From Floccularia luteovirens (Eukaryota > Basidiomycota > Agaricomycetes > Agaricales > Squamanitaceae), in contig VSJF01000011.1 of the NCBI GenBank assembly GCA_009739215.1, forward strand, positions 1,240,001 to 1,304,000: a stretch of 64,000 nucleotides of DNA, read 5' to 3'. Below are positions 11,848 through 22,214 of this stretch, in pieces. Below the pieces are notes generated by a model, which made no database searches, was not told where the DNA came from, and was given only the letters and a program-made list of their open reading frames with translations. Position numbers and translations under genes: made by a program. Positions within the stretch are counted from its first letter, which is position 1; each line of letters opens with the position of its first letter.

Positions 11848-13518
11848 CTACAGAGGTAGAATATGGGGCACCGGTCCCAACGGAACGATCCTGGTAGGGT
11901 TGATCTGCCGCGACAATATTAGTACCAGGAGCACACAAACAGCAACACCTTCACGACCACTCACAGAAGCATGGGACCAATAGTAGTGGGTCTTGATATG
12001 GTCAAAGTTAGTAGACGCCTTGAACGCCTCGTTGTTCCAGTACAACTTTTGCATCCACCTAAAATTAACAAAAGTTCCTTTTGAGTTTACTCAGGGACAA
12101 GCATATGGGGAACACCGACTTGTGAATGGCAGGATATCCGTCACGAATGGTCCGGAAGTTGCATTTGAAGTGACCAACATATACAGGATCGAACCGAATC
12201 TGAGTAAGTGTGTTTTTAAAAAAAATGTCAGTTGTGCAATACAAAACTAATAATGGGTAGCACCCTGCTTCATTGCTTACAATAGTAACCCAGAGTCTTA
12301 TGTCCGCTTCTGTGAGTCTGTTTCCGACGAGATAATCTTTCCCAGTAAGTATCTTCTCGACCTTGTCCAGAGCTTCGAAAACCTCTGCCACTGCCTTGGA
12401 ATAGGCTTCTTGAGTGGTTGCAAATCCGGATCTGTACACTCCATCTAAATAATATATGATTTCAACATTCTTTTTTTTATTCATTTGAGAATAGGATACT
12501 TACTGTTGATATTAGGATAAATCCACTCATTAAGCGAGTCGATCTCGGCCCGAAGCTCAGAAGGGTAATAATCCAACGCAGCTTTTTCTGCAGGGATGAA
12601 GTCATTGAAAGCAGTATTGAACATACGAATTATCTCCGAGCTTTCATTATTAACTATAGTATGGGTCTTCTTGTCCCAAAGAATGGGTACCGTGAATCTG
12701 ACAGCCCCCCCGCGTTAGTTTCCTGTTGTTTGATTGTGAAGGATTGACCTGAAGACAGACCTTCCAGCATAGTTAAGATCCGCTCTCAAATATAGGTCTT
12801 TCACATGTCCGGAATCGTACACTGGATCAACATTGGCGCCTTCGTATGGGTCCATGTTGGCAAACGGCCATCCTTGGCCTCCCATGCGAGGTGAAACAAC
12901 TGTGACAGCTGAAGGAGGGATTCAATATATAGCAGCACTGGTTCGAGAAGGGAGGGTAGTGAACGTACGTATAATTTTGTCGAGCCCTTTCAATAACCTG
13001 ACAATTAATGTCCTGGTTGCCCAAGCTATGAGACCACGATATTAATTTTATTGTATATTATATCCCGAAAAATCGAACTCACGACAAGCATACGATACAT
13101 AGAGATGGTAACGACCTTTAAATTATAAATTTGATTAGATGATAATCGCGGGCGTGATCGAGAGAACCAACTAAGAAAACGCACCAAGCTCAGGTTCAAA
13201 TTTACCTCCCTTTTGAATGACATTCCGGAACGTTGCGTCCAGACGTTTGAATGAGCCATCTGGTTCCCTCTTCATTTTGGTGATGTCGGATTGATTTGTC
13301 ACGTCGCTAGGCATTGTTCGCGTTTGATTGTGTGTTAGCCTGAAGTTGAGCTTGGGTGAAGTCGAGGGTAGAAGAGACAGCGGGGCGGGGTTAGTGATGG
13401 GTGTTGAATTGAAGAAACGACGTTTTAATAGCTGTCGACTCGAGACTCCTGACAATGAAGATAGTGCACGTGAAGTATTCCTAAGGGCGTATATGGAGCT
13501 CGGTAAAAGGTTTGTCAT
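11848..13518 (-). CDS. Glutathione S-transferase, ECM4/GTO (Xi) class; S-glutathionyl-hydroquinone reductase
   Basis: Nine exons: 13518-13185, 13115-13083, 13025-12969, 12908-12761, 12697-12504, 12444-12281, 12199-12120, 12058-11965, 11904-11848; 1161 bases, 386 aa. The family reduces glutathionyl-(hydro)quinones with a catalytic Cys. Here that Cys lies in YACPWATR, near residue 122, with the codon after it split by an intron. Other marks are GGQGWPFANMDPYEGANVDP, RFTVPVLWDKKTHTIVNNES, LTEADIRLW and the C-terminal INPTRIVPLGPVPHILPL. The first 68 residues are rich in R/S/A/L and look like a mitochondrial presequence. A second in-frame Met at residue 69 (ATG at 13314) would give a cytosolic form. 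The 5' splice-like site just before the ATG suggests a leader intron. Confidence 0.9.
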
Positions 13519-15268
13519 TATGTTTCCAGTTCTGTAAAAGTAGTAGAACAAGGTTAGACATTTCAGTATTGTTATTCCCCCACGCACCCACGAGTCAACG
13601 CGGCGCTGATCACGAACCTGATCTTTGCTCTTTGTCAATTCGTCAGTTGTACATCGAGTGGCATAACAACGACTGAAATGGTCAGTTCGAAGCATGTAGT
13701 AATAAAACATTTTCGGGTTTTGACGGTGATCGATGACCTTGTGAGCAAACTGAAACTCATGTACATACACTCCAATTATCTTAGCGAGTGCTATGAACTT
13801 GTGTAGATTGTTATCGTTATCTCTGTCAATTGGAGCGAGACCAAGGTAAGCAAACGATCGGTCTAATTCCCGAAGAAGCTGACTAATTCACCTCAAACAA
13901 AATTACCAATTGCTACGATGTTACTCAACCGGTGTCATGCTCGAGCCTGTGAACAAATTTCGAACTTGGAATATTTCAGAATGGAACCGGGTGCCATTCA
14001 GTATGCTGCGCAACCCACACAATAAAATTACGACTCATGTTGGTAACTCCGAGGCTTCGATGCATGGTAGAAGGACTGGTGGTATATGACTAGAAACCGG
14101 GAAATGAACGTGAGGTTAATATCTTTATCTCCAGTCGAGCCAAGAAGTTACTCATGTTCTCAGAGGCTTACACGTTCTTCGACTGTCCCTCGCAGAGCCT
14201 CACAGTTCTTATCTGGACCACCACACAGCTCCAGCAAAATCACTCGCTTCCCAATCAATGGGATGGGTATTGACCTTGTCTACTTTTTAATGTGCTTGGA
14301 CGATGAGCCGCTATGAGAGTGTATAGCGGAGATTTTCAGGACGATTATCGATCTTCAAGTTCCATACATTTTACTCTCGACTCGGAACTAGCCTGCTCGC
14401 CTTCTCGCGCACATCATCTTTTTCTTCACTCTTACTGTCCCTTGCTTTCAAAAAAGCGGACCGTTTGTCCAAGCAAAATCCACAGTGGGAATATCACTTA
14501 TTTTTTTTGGACCCTCGCGGGATGCCATGCCACATAACTTATGCCAATCGCATTGAATCATCCCTTGCAATCGCTCAGCAGCAGTCTTGCCTTTGCTTTC
14601 TTAAACGATTATCTCCGCCTTTCATGTTCTTTTCTGCTTACAAGCGTTCTTGTCTTTTCCATGGCTTTTCTGATTCACCGCAGATAAGTACGTATACTGT
14701 TTCTCTAACTCGCTTAGACCGCAGTCCTTGTGCGTGTTGCCGATTGTAATAGCGAGTTTTTCTTGCTTCCAGGCAATCTGAAACTTGGAGGCGAGTTGCA
14801 AGCACTTCGCGTCTTCTCACAGCTCAGCACAATCAAATGCGGACTGCAGATCGGTTCTCCGAACTTTTGTATGAGTTTTTAGTATCGTAGATAGGCAATA
14901 TCAAGAATGGCTAAAATTGGCTAAGAAAATTGTGATCTAGTGAACGTGGAATGATCGACGTTTGCAATGTTATAATTAATAAGGTGTTGCAAGCACAAGT
15001 GTTTGAAGCTAGCCTTTAGTTAGTTAGACTAAGAGTGTTTTCCTTTTTCTATGTTATGTCGTCCGATTCTTTTCGATGATTGATCGAATCAACCAGAACG
15101 TTATCGAAATAAATGGTGGTATGTCGATGAATATGGAGATACGTAAAGAACAACCCAAGAAAATAGACACATAAACCATGCCTTCTATACTGAAACCTTA
15201 CTGTGAAAACATAATACATGGAGTGCGCTCTAAAAATGATTCATAACTATTTCCCCTCACGTTTATCG
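13519..15268. other. Intergenic, about 1.75 kb
   Basis: Upstream DNA of the GST and downstream DNA of the Get5-like gene. Open frames of 60-94 codons around 14086-14820 show no recognisable motif. I see no gene that I can support. Confidence 0.45.
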
Positions 15269-16280
15269 TCATGTACCTGCCATTCCAACTACACCAACTT
15301 GATCTCTGATTTTCGCGATTTCACTGGCCGTTAATGCACCTTTACTAGCGCACAAATAGTCTTCAAATGCTTGCTGTGCGTCGACTTCTGTCGTAAACTC
15401 CGACCTAAAAAAAGAAAGTAGTTGGGTCATCTACGTTCTAGTTTTATGTAATTTGAGAAATTACCTTAGGAAAGCGTAAAGCCTATCCCAAAATGTGGGA
15501 TTAGAGATAGTCTGATGGAAAGTGGACATTTCCTGCTGGAGTACAGGGGTTGGCATAGTGCTCGTATCGAGTGTCAACATGATGTCCTTTTCTACAATTC
15601 CCGGTGTATCGCTTGGTGACGGGGAGAGAACTACCGATGGAATACGCTGATGCTTCCTCGATGCTTTGGGCTCTGCTATAAGCGTCGAAGGTACATTTTC
15701 TGAAGGAGTGGCAGGCATTTTAGATGGGTCCCAATTGTATCCAGGTTTGATCATGAGGTTTACAGTATCACCGGCTTGAATGTTGTACTCCTTGAGGAGC
15801 TTTCCGTCTGCAAGTGCCTTTCCTTTGAGTAACAGACGTTGCACGTCGGCGGGAGGGGCGGTCGATTGTGCAGCGAGCTGGGCCTTGATAGAAGCAATTG
15901 TATCTGTCGGCTGCACAGAAATGGTGTAAGACGCTGCAGGCTTAGTAGACTTGAAAGTGAGGGAAATAGTTGCTGTTTAGGATATTTGAGGTTATTAAAT
16001 ACCTTGTGGATAGGTACCAAAAAAACTTACCGGAGCTAGAAGTTGATGCCTCAGCTTGCTTGGGCTCTGGAGGTGAGGGAAGCGCAACCTGTACAGCATG
16101 AGGATTTAGTCATCAGCAATAACATCTAGCGCGATCGAATGCAGGGCCAACCTGAAGAATCGGGACCCTCTTCAACGAATTTTGCGGTGGCTGCTGATAA
16201 TCGTCCGCATATATCACAGGCTGTGTGCCCAGAGTATTCAGAAAAGTTCTTGCGAATGCTTGTTCCGCTTGATCAGCCAT
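15269..16280 (-). CDS. GET5: Get5/Mdy2-like ubiquitin-like protein
   Basis: Four exons: 16280-16152, 16088-16031, 15972-15465, 15404-15269; 831 bases, 276 aa. The N-terminus (FARTFLNTLGTQPVIYADDY) resembles the Get4-binding domain of Get5. A ubiquitin-like fold follows (ATISLTFKSTKPAASYTISV ... IKAQLAAQ ... LLLKGKALADGKLLKEYNIQ ... DTVNLMIKPG, about residues 63-137). After a linker, a C-terminal helical domain (FEDYLCASKGALTASEIAKI ... VGVVGMAGT) resembles the Get5 homodimerisation domain. In yeast, Get4-Get5 hands tail-anchored proteins from Sgt2 to Get3 for insertion into the ER. No diglycine tail is present, so this is not a processed ubiquitin. It is transcribed divergently from NDUFS5 with 286 bases between the two start codons. 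Confidence 0.8.
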
Positions 16281-16566
16281 TTGATGCGCTTCAAAAGGTG
16301 TAAAAAAAAAGTGGTGTAAAAAAGAACTTCTTTTTGAATTTTGGCAGAATCAGTGGTAACAAGATGCTGTGTAACGACCCGAATAGACGTAGATCTCCTG
16401 TGCTAAGAGTAAGATTGCCTGGGTCTCCAAGCGTCCACGATGATTGTGTGCACTGTGTCAGAGTACATAAACTTGTCAGAAACGCATCAACACACTTTCA
16501 AGTCACGTGGTATGTCACATTTTCAATTTGCTGTGAACCCGATTTCAACCTTTCTTTATCGAAATA
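16281..16566. promoter_or_regulatory. Shared divergent promoter of Get5-like gene and NDUFS5
   Basis: 286 bases separate two divergent start codons. A palindromic CACGTG (16504-16509) lies about 60 bases before the NDUFS5 ATG; it matches the core of Cbf1/Pho4-type bHLH sites. No TATA box stands out. Confidence 0.5.
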
Positions 16567-17093
16567 ATGGCAGTGCGTCCTTTTTCTTTTCTCTAGATCT
16601 TGTCATATCTGAATCTTATTTATTCTCCAGTCAGGATTTGGCTACAGTGGCGGTATGTTACCAGATGTATCAGAATACAATTTCCGTAATTTTTCTCAAT
16701 AATAGGTCGTTCGAGATGCTTCACATACTGGCAGGAGTTCTCAAAAGTTCGTTACCGTGTTTCATGTACCAGAGATCATTGCTAAACCTTTATTCTTCTC
16801 AGTGTTATGCCCAAACCGATAATCCTGTCGAATGCCGACCTGAAGCCAATGATTACATAGAATGTCTACATGGTCCTAAGCAAGTGAGCTATTCTAAACA
16901 AACTATTGCATCACTGCCACTAATACCTTCTGCGAAGCTTGCCCGCGCACAAATGATACAACAAGAACTCATCAAACAAGCGAACGCTCAAGCCAAAGAT
17001 GGCCAAAAAGCTGCTGACATCCTAGCAGACGGTGTCATTGCTGGAGTCGAGCGAATACAGAAGGGTCAAAATGAGGGAACACCAACGAAGTAG
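16567..17093 (+). CDS. NDUFS5: NADH:ubiquinone oxidoreductase subunit NDUFS5 (15 kDa, twin CX9C)
   Basis: Five exons: 16567-16572, 16631-16652, 16706-16746, 16803-16883, 16938-17093; 306 bases, 101 aa. The first exon is only six bases (ATGGCA). The spliced protein starts MASGFGYSGGRSRC and shows two CX9C motifs, C-FTYWQEFSK-C and C-RPEANDYIE-C, separated by YAQTDNPVE. This is the twin-CX9C signature of the complex I accessory subunit that is folded by the Mia40 pathway in the mitochondrial intermembrane space. The last intron (16884-16937, gtgagc...gaag) is a multiple of three without a stop, so retention would add 18 residues; splicing is more likely. Confidence 0.88.
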
Positions 17094-17819
17094 AAATTAT
17101 CTGCATTTAGACTGTTTGTCCACCTCGCTTCTATGCAGTTGTTATCATACTTCACTTGTTACTTGAAGACTTCCTTTTTCTTTTGGGTGAGGGATGTGAC
17201 TCTGATTGTTTCCGACTAATCTTCGTATGTGTTGCCTCAACTACAATTTCCTTTCGGAAATCTGCGATTGAATGACTAACGCCTCACGGGCTGTGCAGAA
17301 AGGTAACTGCATTTTCTCTATGACAACAAGCTTGTCTGCTGGGGTCGGAAATTAATGGTTATTAGTATTAATCTGAAATGCTCAGAACTTTCCCGAATCA
17401 TATAGAGCTGTAATCACTCGTTGGCTTCTTTGAAATCACTGCTTGCGAGGCTCGTTCAAAAATAGAATGCTTGAAACCGCCTTCAACCATAATTTTTCAA
17501 TTTCATAATCTGACATTAGGAATCGTAACAATGGACATTACAGAATTAGGAGGGTCGAGTGTACACAAACAGGATCATAAGGTAAAGTGAAAAATACAGC
17601 CCATTTAGTATATACAGGATAGTACAAGACACATCAAGTGAATGGAGATAAAATACCGAGAGTTACCAACTGTGCTACAATATATCAAGTATAAAGGAGG
17701 TGGTTGCAACACCAGGGCAATGTTAATGATGATTGGCGCCCATAACACACCGTCGCTGACGGCAATGTGATTTAATTTGATCCGCAATATAAAGGGTCAA
17801 CATTCGGCAGGGTTTGATT
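17094..17819. other. Intergenic, 3' flanks of convergent genes
   Basis: NDUFS5 (+) and the membrane-protein gene (-) converge here. No gene seen. Confidence 0.5.
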
Positions 17820-18608
17820 TCAACGCTTGATGTCACCAAAAACCCATTGCTCGCGCGTTACACCAATCTGATATTCCGGAATGTGTAAACTTCTTGATTC
17901 AGACGCAGACCGTGTGCGTTCGTGACCGTATTCAGATTTAGCTTCAATGAACTTGTCCTTTTCATTTCTACCCCGAGTTGGCATCTGCACTATCACGGCT
18001 ACCTCGAGAGCTTCAACTGGAGCAAGATTTTTTGGGGCAGTGTCACTCGGAGGGTCAGCGGGTGCTTTCTGTTGATGCCGTGCTCCTAGTAACCATGATG
18101 GTCGTGAGATGTAAGGCAGATGCGGTATGCTTGAAGTGATTGTTGTATTGATAGAGGTCGATGATGGCGTTTGCATCCGAGCCACCGGAGATGCCGCCTC
18201 GGGTTTACGTATGATTACCGCTGAGAGCGGCTACAACACAAACCGCAGTTAGTCCAGAGTCCAGGCAGAAGGGCAAAGAACACGTACCTCCATAGTATCC
18301 CATTTATGATCACAGCAATGGCTGAAAGGAAGTTCATACATTTTCGGGGGTTGGACATCAACACCCCCATCGCGCAGACCCGTCCATGGTTCGAGGTTTT
18401 CCATGAGCTGGGCACGTCTACGGATATACATGCGACGCCGAGTACCGATGCCACAAGCTACGAAGATTATGAGAAGGACAACAAAGGTTATGAGGAAGCC
18501 GAAGAAGTAGTTTGCAGCATGTGAAAGACCGCTTTTGTTGTCTGAATCTCCTGAGATATCCCCCAGACGGGACGGGAGGGACGGCGAGGATGTGGAAGAT
18601 GTGGACAT
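17820..18608 (-). CDS. Small single-pass membrane protein
   Basis: Two exons, 18608-18288 and 18230-17820, phase-0 intron, 243 aa. A Ser-rich N-terminus of about 30 residues precedes one transmembrane helix (YFFGFLITFVVLLIIFVACG), a strongly basic stop-transfer (RRRMYIRRR), then a tail containing PWTGLRDGGVDVQPPKMYE and ending SLHIPEYQIGVTREQWVFG. The same plan, including the terminal EYxIG followed by W, is found in the gene at 4726-5511, although the sequences otherwise differ. No enzyme or receptor domain is visible and no function is assigned. Confidence 0.75.
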
Positions 18609-18708
18609 TGGTGGTTAAGAGAAAGCAGCAACGGAGGAAGTGGTGGGCAGTTGAGAGTCGCTTAGTGATATTGATATGGCAGTGACATCATAAATATTAT
18701 TTATTTAT

Positions 18709-20418
18709 TTATTTTCTAGACCGCATAACCTTATTTCTCAAAGCTTTCTCTTTTAATTCATTTTCTCGTTTTTCAAGTTCTTCCTCTTCAACCGCTGCTT
18801 GTCCTTTGATCTTCAGTTCTCCTTCTCCTCCTTTCATGCTTCCCCGTGATGCACTTCGACTTCGACTCCTTGTCCGGGATCGTCCACTCATTGGGGATCG
18901 AGACGGTGTCACTTTCTTGTTCCCTCGCCTTGCTGGTCCAGGTCCCGGTGAAAGTCTTCGTCGACGCGCAGGCGGGCTACGGCTGTCTCTCTTCTCATCT
19001 CTTTCCCTCTCTCTCTTTCCTTCTCCCCCACGATAACGACGACCACTCGGTGGTGAGAATGATCTTGATCTCGATCTAGACCGGGTCATGGATCTCATTC
19101 TTGAACGAGGCCGCCTTCTTGGTGGTGATCGCGAACTTTTGCGGTCACGACCACCACGCATCGGTAGAGGTGACCGAGTGCGAGATCTCGAACGTGAATC
19201 TCTTCGATCCCTGCCCCGGATATGTGGGGGTGGAGACCGCGACCTTGAATCTCTCCTATCCCTACCTCGTATATGTGGTGGCGGAGAGCGTGAGCGAGAG
19301 TCCCTCCTATTCCGTCCACGCATATGTGGAGGTGGGAGATCGCGAATCTCTTCTATCCCTCATACGTGCTGGTGGAGGAGGTGGAGGAGGTGAACGGTAA
19401 CGCCCTCCCGGTGGTGGAGACCGTGTGCGAGAACGAGAGCGTGAAGATGCCATTGACCTAGACCGAGACCGCCTTCTAGGTGGAGGTGAACGAGACATGC
19501 GCCGGCGAGGAGGCTGCAGCAGAAGTCAACAAATAAGAAATTGGGACAAATAAAGGACACTTACACCTCCACCTCCGCCGCCTCTCCCACCCCACCCAGA
19601 ATCTCTCATTCGGCCTCCCCGATCGTCTTCAAATCCACCTCTCCCTCTCCCTCTTCCCCTCCCACCCCTTCCTCGTCCCCCACCCCCACCTCTATCACTA
19701 CCTCTATCCCTATCCCTATCACCATCCCTTCCACTCATCCCGCCGGGCCCACCGCCTCCACCTCTTCTGTCCGATTCACCAATCGCTCTGTTATCACCTT
19801 GTCTTACGGCCCGCATTTCTGCCTTTTTTTGTTCGACGAGTGTACGGGGTACACCCGACCTTTCATCCTGTGCTTCCAGTAGCAGAGACCATAATGAACT
19901 CATAAATGTTGCAGTCGAATTTGTGAGAAAACCTGTCAAGTTGATTTGCATTTTTTTGGGATCAGGCATCTATTATTCCAATTAATTCAAAAGGCATATA
20001 CCTATGAAAAAAATGGGGGGCAAACTTACGGGTTGTTGCTCATCCTCCAATAAACCCATAGCATATTCTACAACGACTTCGTCTTCGAATCCTACTAATT
20101 CAATAATCTTTTTTGCGATCCATGGTCGGATTACACTTAGGTTGACTTTTCGCATATCTACCTATTTGTAGAATTTGAGTTACTTCTTGAGATAATAGAG
20201 GAAAGGGAGCTACAAACCTTTTTATCAAACTCGGGTGGGAACTTTACTGTCCGCAAGAGTTTGAGTTCTTTATCAGAGAACCGTCTATCTTGGTCTGCTG
20301 ATGTGCCTTTGAAGAAACCTTGGAGGCGAAAGGATGGTGGTTTGTACAAAAGAAATGATCAGCTCGCATTCAAATTATCCAGATAACAATGAAAGTGGGG
20401 CATACCTGCATCTGCCAT
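18709..20418 (-). CDS. SRRM1: PWI-domain and RS-rich splicing factor (SRRM1/SRm160-like), frame interrupted
   Basis: Five exons: 20418-20406, 20318-20218, 20161-20030, 19969-19565, 19513-18709. The N-terminus MADAGFFKGTSADQDRRFSD and the PWI core (VNLSVIRPWIAKKIIELVGF ... YAMGLLEDEQQPMPDPKKMQ, roughly residues 10-120) identify the SRm160 family, which bridges exon-bound factors in pre-mRNA splicing. A Gly/Arg/Asp-rich stretch and a long RS domain follow, with a conserved-looking end (EKRENELKEKALRNKVMRSR). Within the RS repeats the frame stops at 19307 and continues in another frame. Removing one G from the GGG run at 19334-19336 restores the repeat unit RDSRSPPPHMRG, so this is probably a homopolymer error or a recent indel. 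A spliceosomal intron of suitable length and phase with good sites was not found. Confidence 0.82.
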
Positions 20419-20900
20419 TTTTGTATTTTCTGTTTCTCTTGTGTAGAAGTTCTTTTTCAGATAGTTTTAGTTATGTTGCTTCTGACAACAAGAAAATCTG
20501 CGTTGATGCTCTGGAAATCCAATCGTTCGAGGTATATCCACGACAATTGGATGTTGTGTCGGAAAGAAGGTTCGTTTGTATTGCTGGACTACGTGTAGTA
20601 GGTAAGACGGGATATTGATAAAAATTTCAGGCCAGTTTCACGAAGAGATGTCAGACGGTAGGTATCAAGCAATTCCAAATACGAATTTCAACATTTTCTT
20701 TGCCAGCAAATCAAAAAATATTATTATTATCAAGGCGTGTTAATTACTTATGTAATTAAATAAGGGACGTACGACCGTGCTTTATGTGCACAGGAGAGGT
20801 GACCCGCTACCGTTCGTCAATAGAAAGCAGAATTTTTTTTTAAATTTGTCAGATTGCCCCCTCTCAATTCTTTCATCAAACATGTATTCAAATCTCCGGG
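20419..20900. other. Intergenic between SRRM1 and decayed oxidoreductase
   Basis: Head-side DNA of SRRM1. No gene is supported; open frames here are short and unbiased. Confidence 0.45.
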
Positions 20901-22125
20901 TACACCCTCCCAAATCCCATAACCTCATATTGGATTACCACCTTACATACTTATCATGAATTAGAAACGGAGGCTACATATCTCCAATTTCATACAGTGA
21001 TTATCCTTCACTCAAAACAAAATACGGCATTGAAACCGCGCGTGAAATCATCTGATTCCGGCTCTCTCACCTCACAGAATTATTGGAGGTAGCAAATGAA
21101 GATTGAATATTAGAAGAATCTCAATGTCGGTGTGTCGACTATCATGATGCTTACTACGATAATGAGATGTTTCGGCAGGCAAGAGCGTGCCTAAAAGAAT
21201 TTTAAGAGGATGTGTTAGACGAAAGTAGAGGTTTCAGAGTGTTGTTGAGTAAAGAGATAGAGGTGAGTAGTGTTCTGCTGTGATATATACTAATTAACCA
21301 AATCAATGTGTTTCTAGAAACTAGGATTGGCCCCTTCTGCTTGTGGGTGCATCGCTATGGATGGAAGAGCGATCCATCCTTATCGGTTTGTGACGGGAGT
21401 CTTGTCTCGTCTACTACATAGATATCCATCCGAGTCAGTGCTATACCCTTCATCACTCAATGCAACAAGCGTGCTGAAGCCCCTCATCAGATTCCAATTA
21501 TTCGAATATACACCTTGTACTGGAATTACTGCAACACTACCTGTCTACCCCAAAAGGCAACATACAGACACGATACGTGATTCATGCAACAAATGCATGG
21601 ATATCTCACTTGCTTCCTCGCATGCGTAGTTTGATAATCCCAGCTCGCGTAACCATGTCAGCGTAGACTCCTTCGAATAAGGTTTATCAACCAAACATGG
21701 GTCGGCCAACGTTCATTCGTATTTTACGGAAAAGAGACATACGACTACCTAACTCAACAACCACAACAAAACCCCTTCTCCCCAACTGCATCACCACAAT
21801 TCGACGAAAGAGAAGGAAGATCAAGAATCGGTACAGGTGAAGCAGGAATGGGCGGGATTGATTGCGATGTGTTGATGAATGTCCTTGGGTTGGGAAAGTA
21901 CCAGAAAGTATAACAGGACGGAGGGTGAGTAAAGGAACAGGAGAATGGGTTGCTGGTGGATATACGGGCGAAGGGATGGTACATGCTTGGAAGTGTGGTA
22001 AATCCTTGGCTCGAGTCATTCCGGAAAATGGAGATTGCCCAGAAACAATACCGAAAGAATATTTAATCACAGAAGAAAGATGGAAAAAATCTGATTTTTA
22101 TCTATTTTTATTTAGTTATCTATAA
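20901..22125 (+). pseudogene. Decayed FAD-dependent oxidoreductase (DAO family)
   Basis: Broken pieces of the fungal DAO-type (D-amino-acid-oxidase-like) family appear in the right order: TLPNPITSYW (20901), then directly RNGGYISPISYSDYPSLKTK without the FAD-binding GxGxxG segment that should lie between; YGIETAREII then TGA (21053); HLTELLEVANED then TGA (21104); CRCVDYHDAYYDNEMFRQAR, TAA (21203). A preserved GT-AG intron (21263-21316) leads to KLGLAPSACGCIAMDGRAIH and PYRFVTGVLSRLLHRYP. Then come YVIHATNAWISHLLP in another frame, and DECPWVGKVPE and EWVAGGYTGEGMVHAW in a third. Three in-frame stops, a deletion of the cofactor site and several frame changes make it a true pseudogene. Confidence 0.85.
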
Positions 22126-22214
22126 TAAGAAATATATCCTTCATTTACTGAACCGAACCCTTACCGTATATACTTTGTACAGGAATTATTGCAACATCAA
22201 ATGACCAAGTCTGC

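Noticed and set aside
18806..19400. Several plus-strand frames over the RS domain
   Set aside because: Low-complexity antisense of the SR repeats; no independent support.
19307..19498. Stop at 19307 as the true end of SRRM1
   Set aside because: The RS repeat and a conserved-looking C-terminus continue in the next frame, so a one-base indel is the better explanation.
19541..19882. 113-codon plus-strand frame rich in S/P/T
   Set aside because: Antisense shadow of the Gly/Arg-rich exon of SRRM1.
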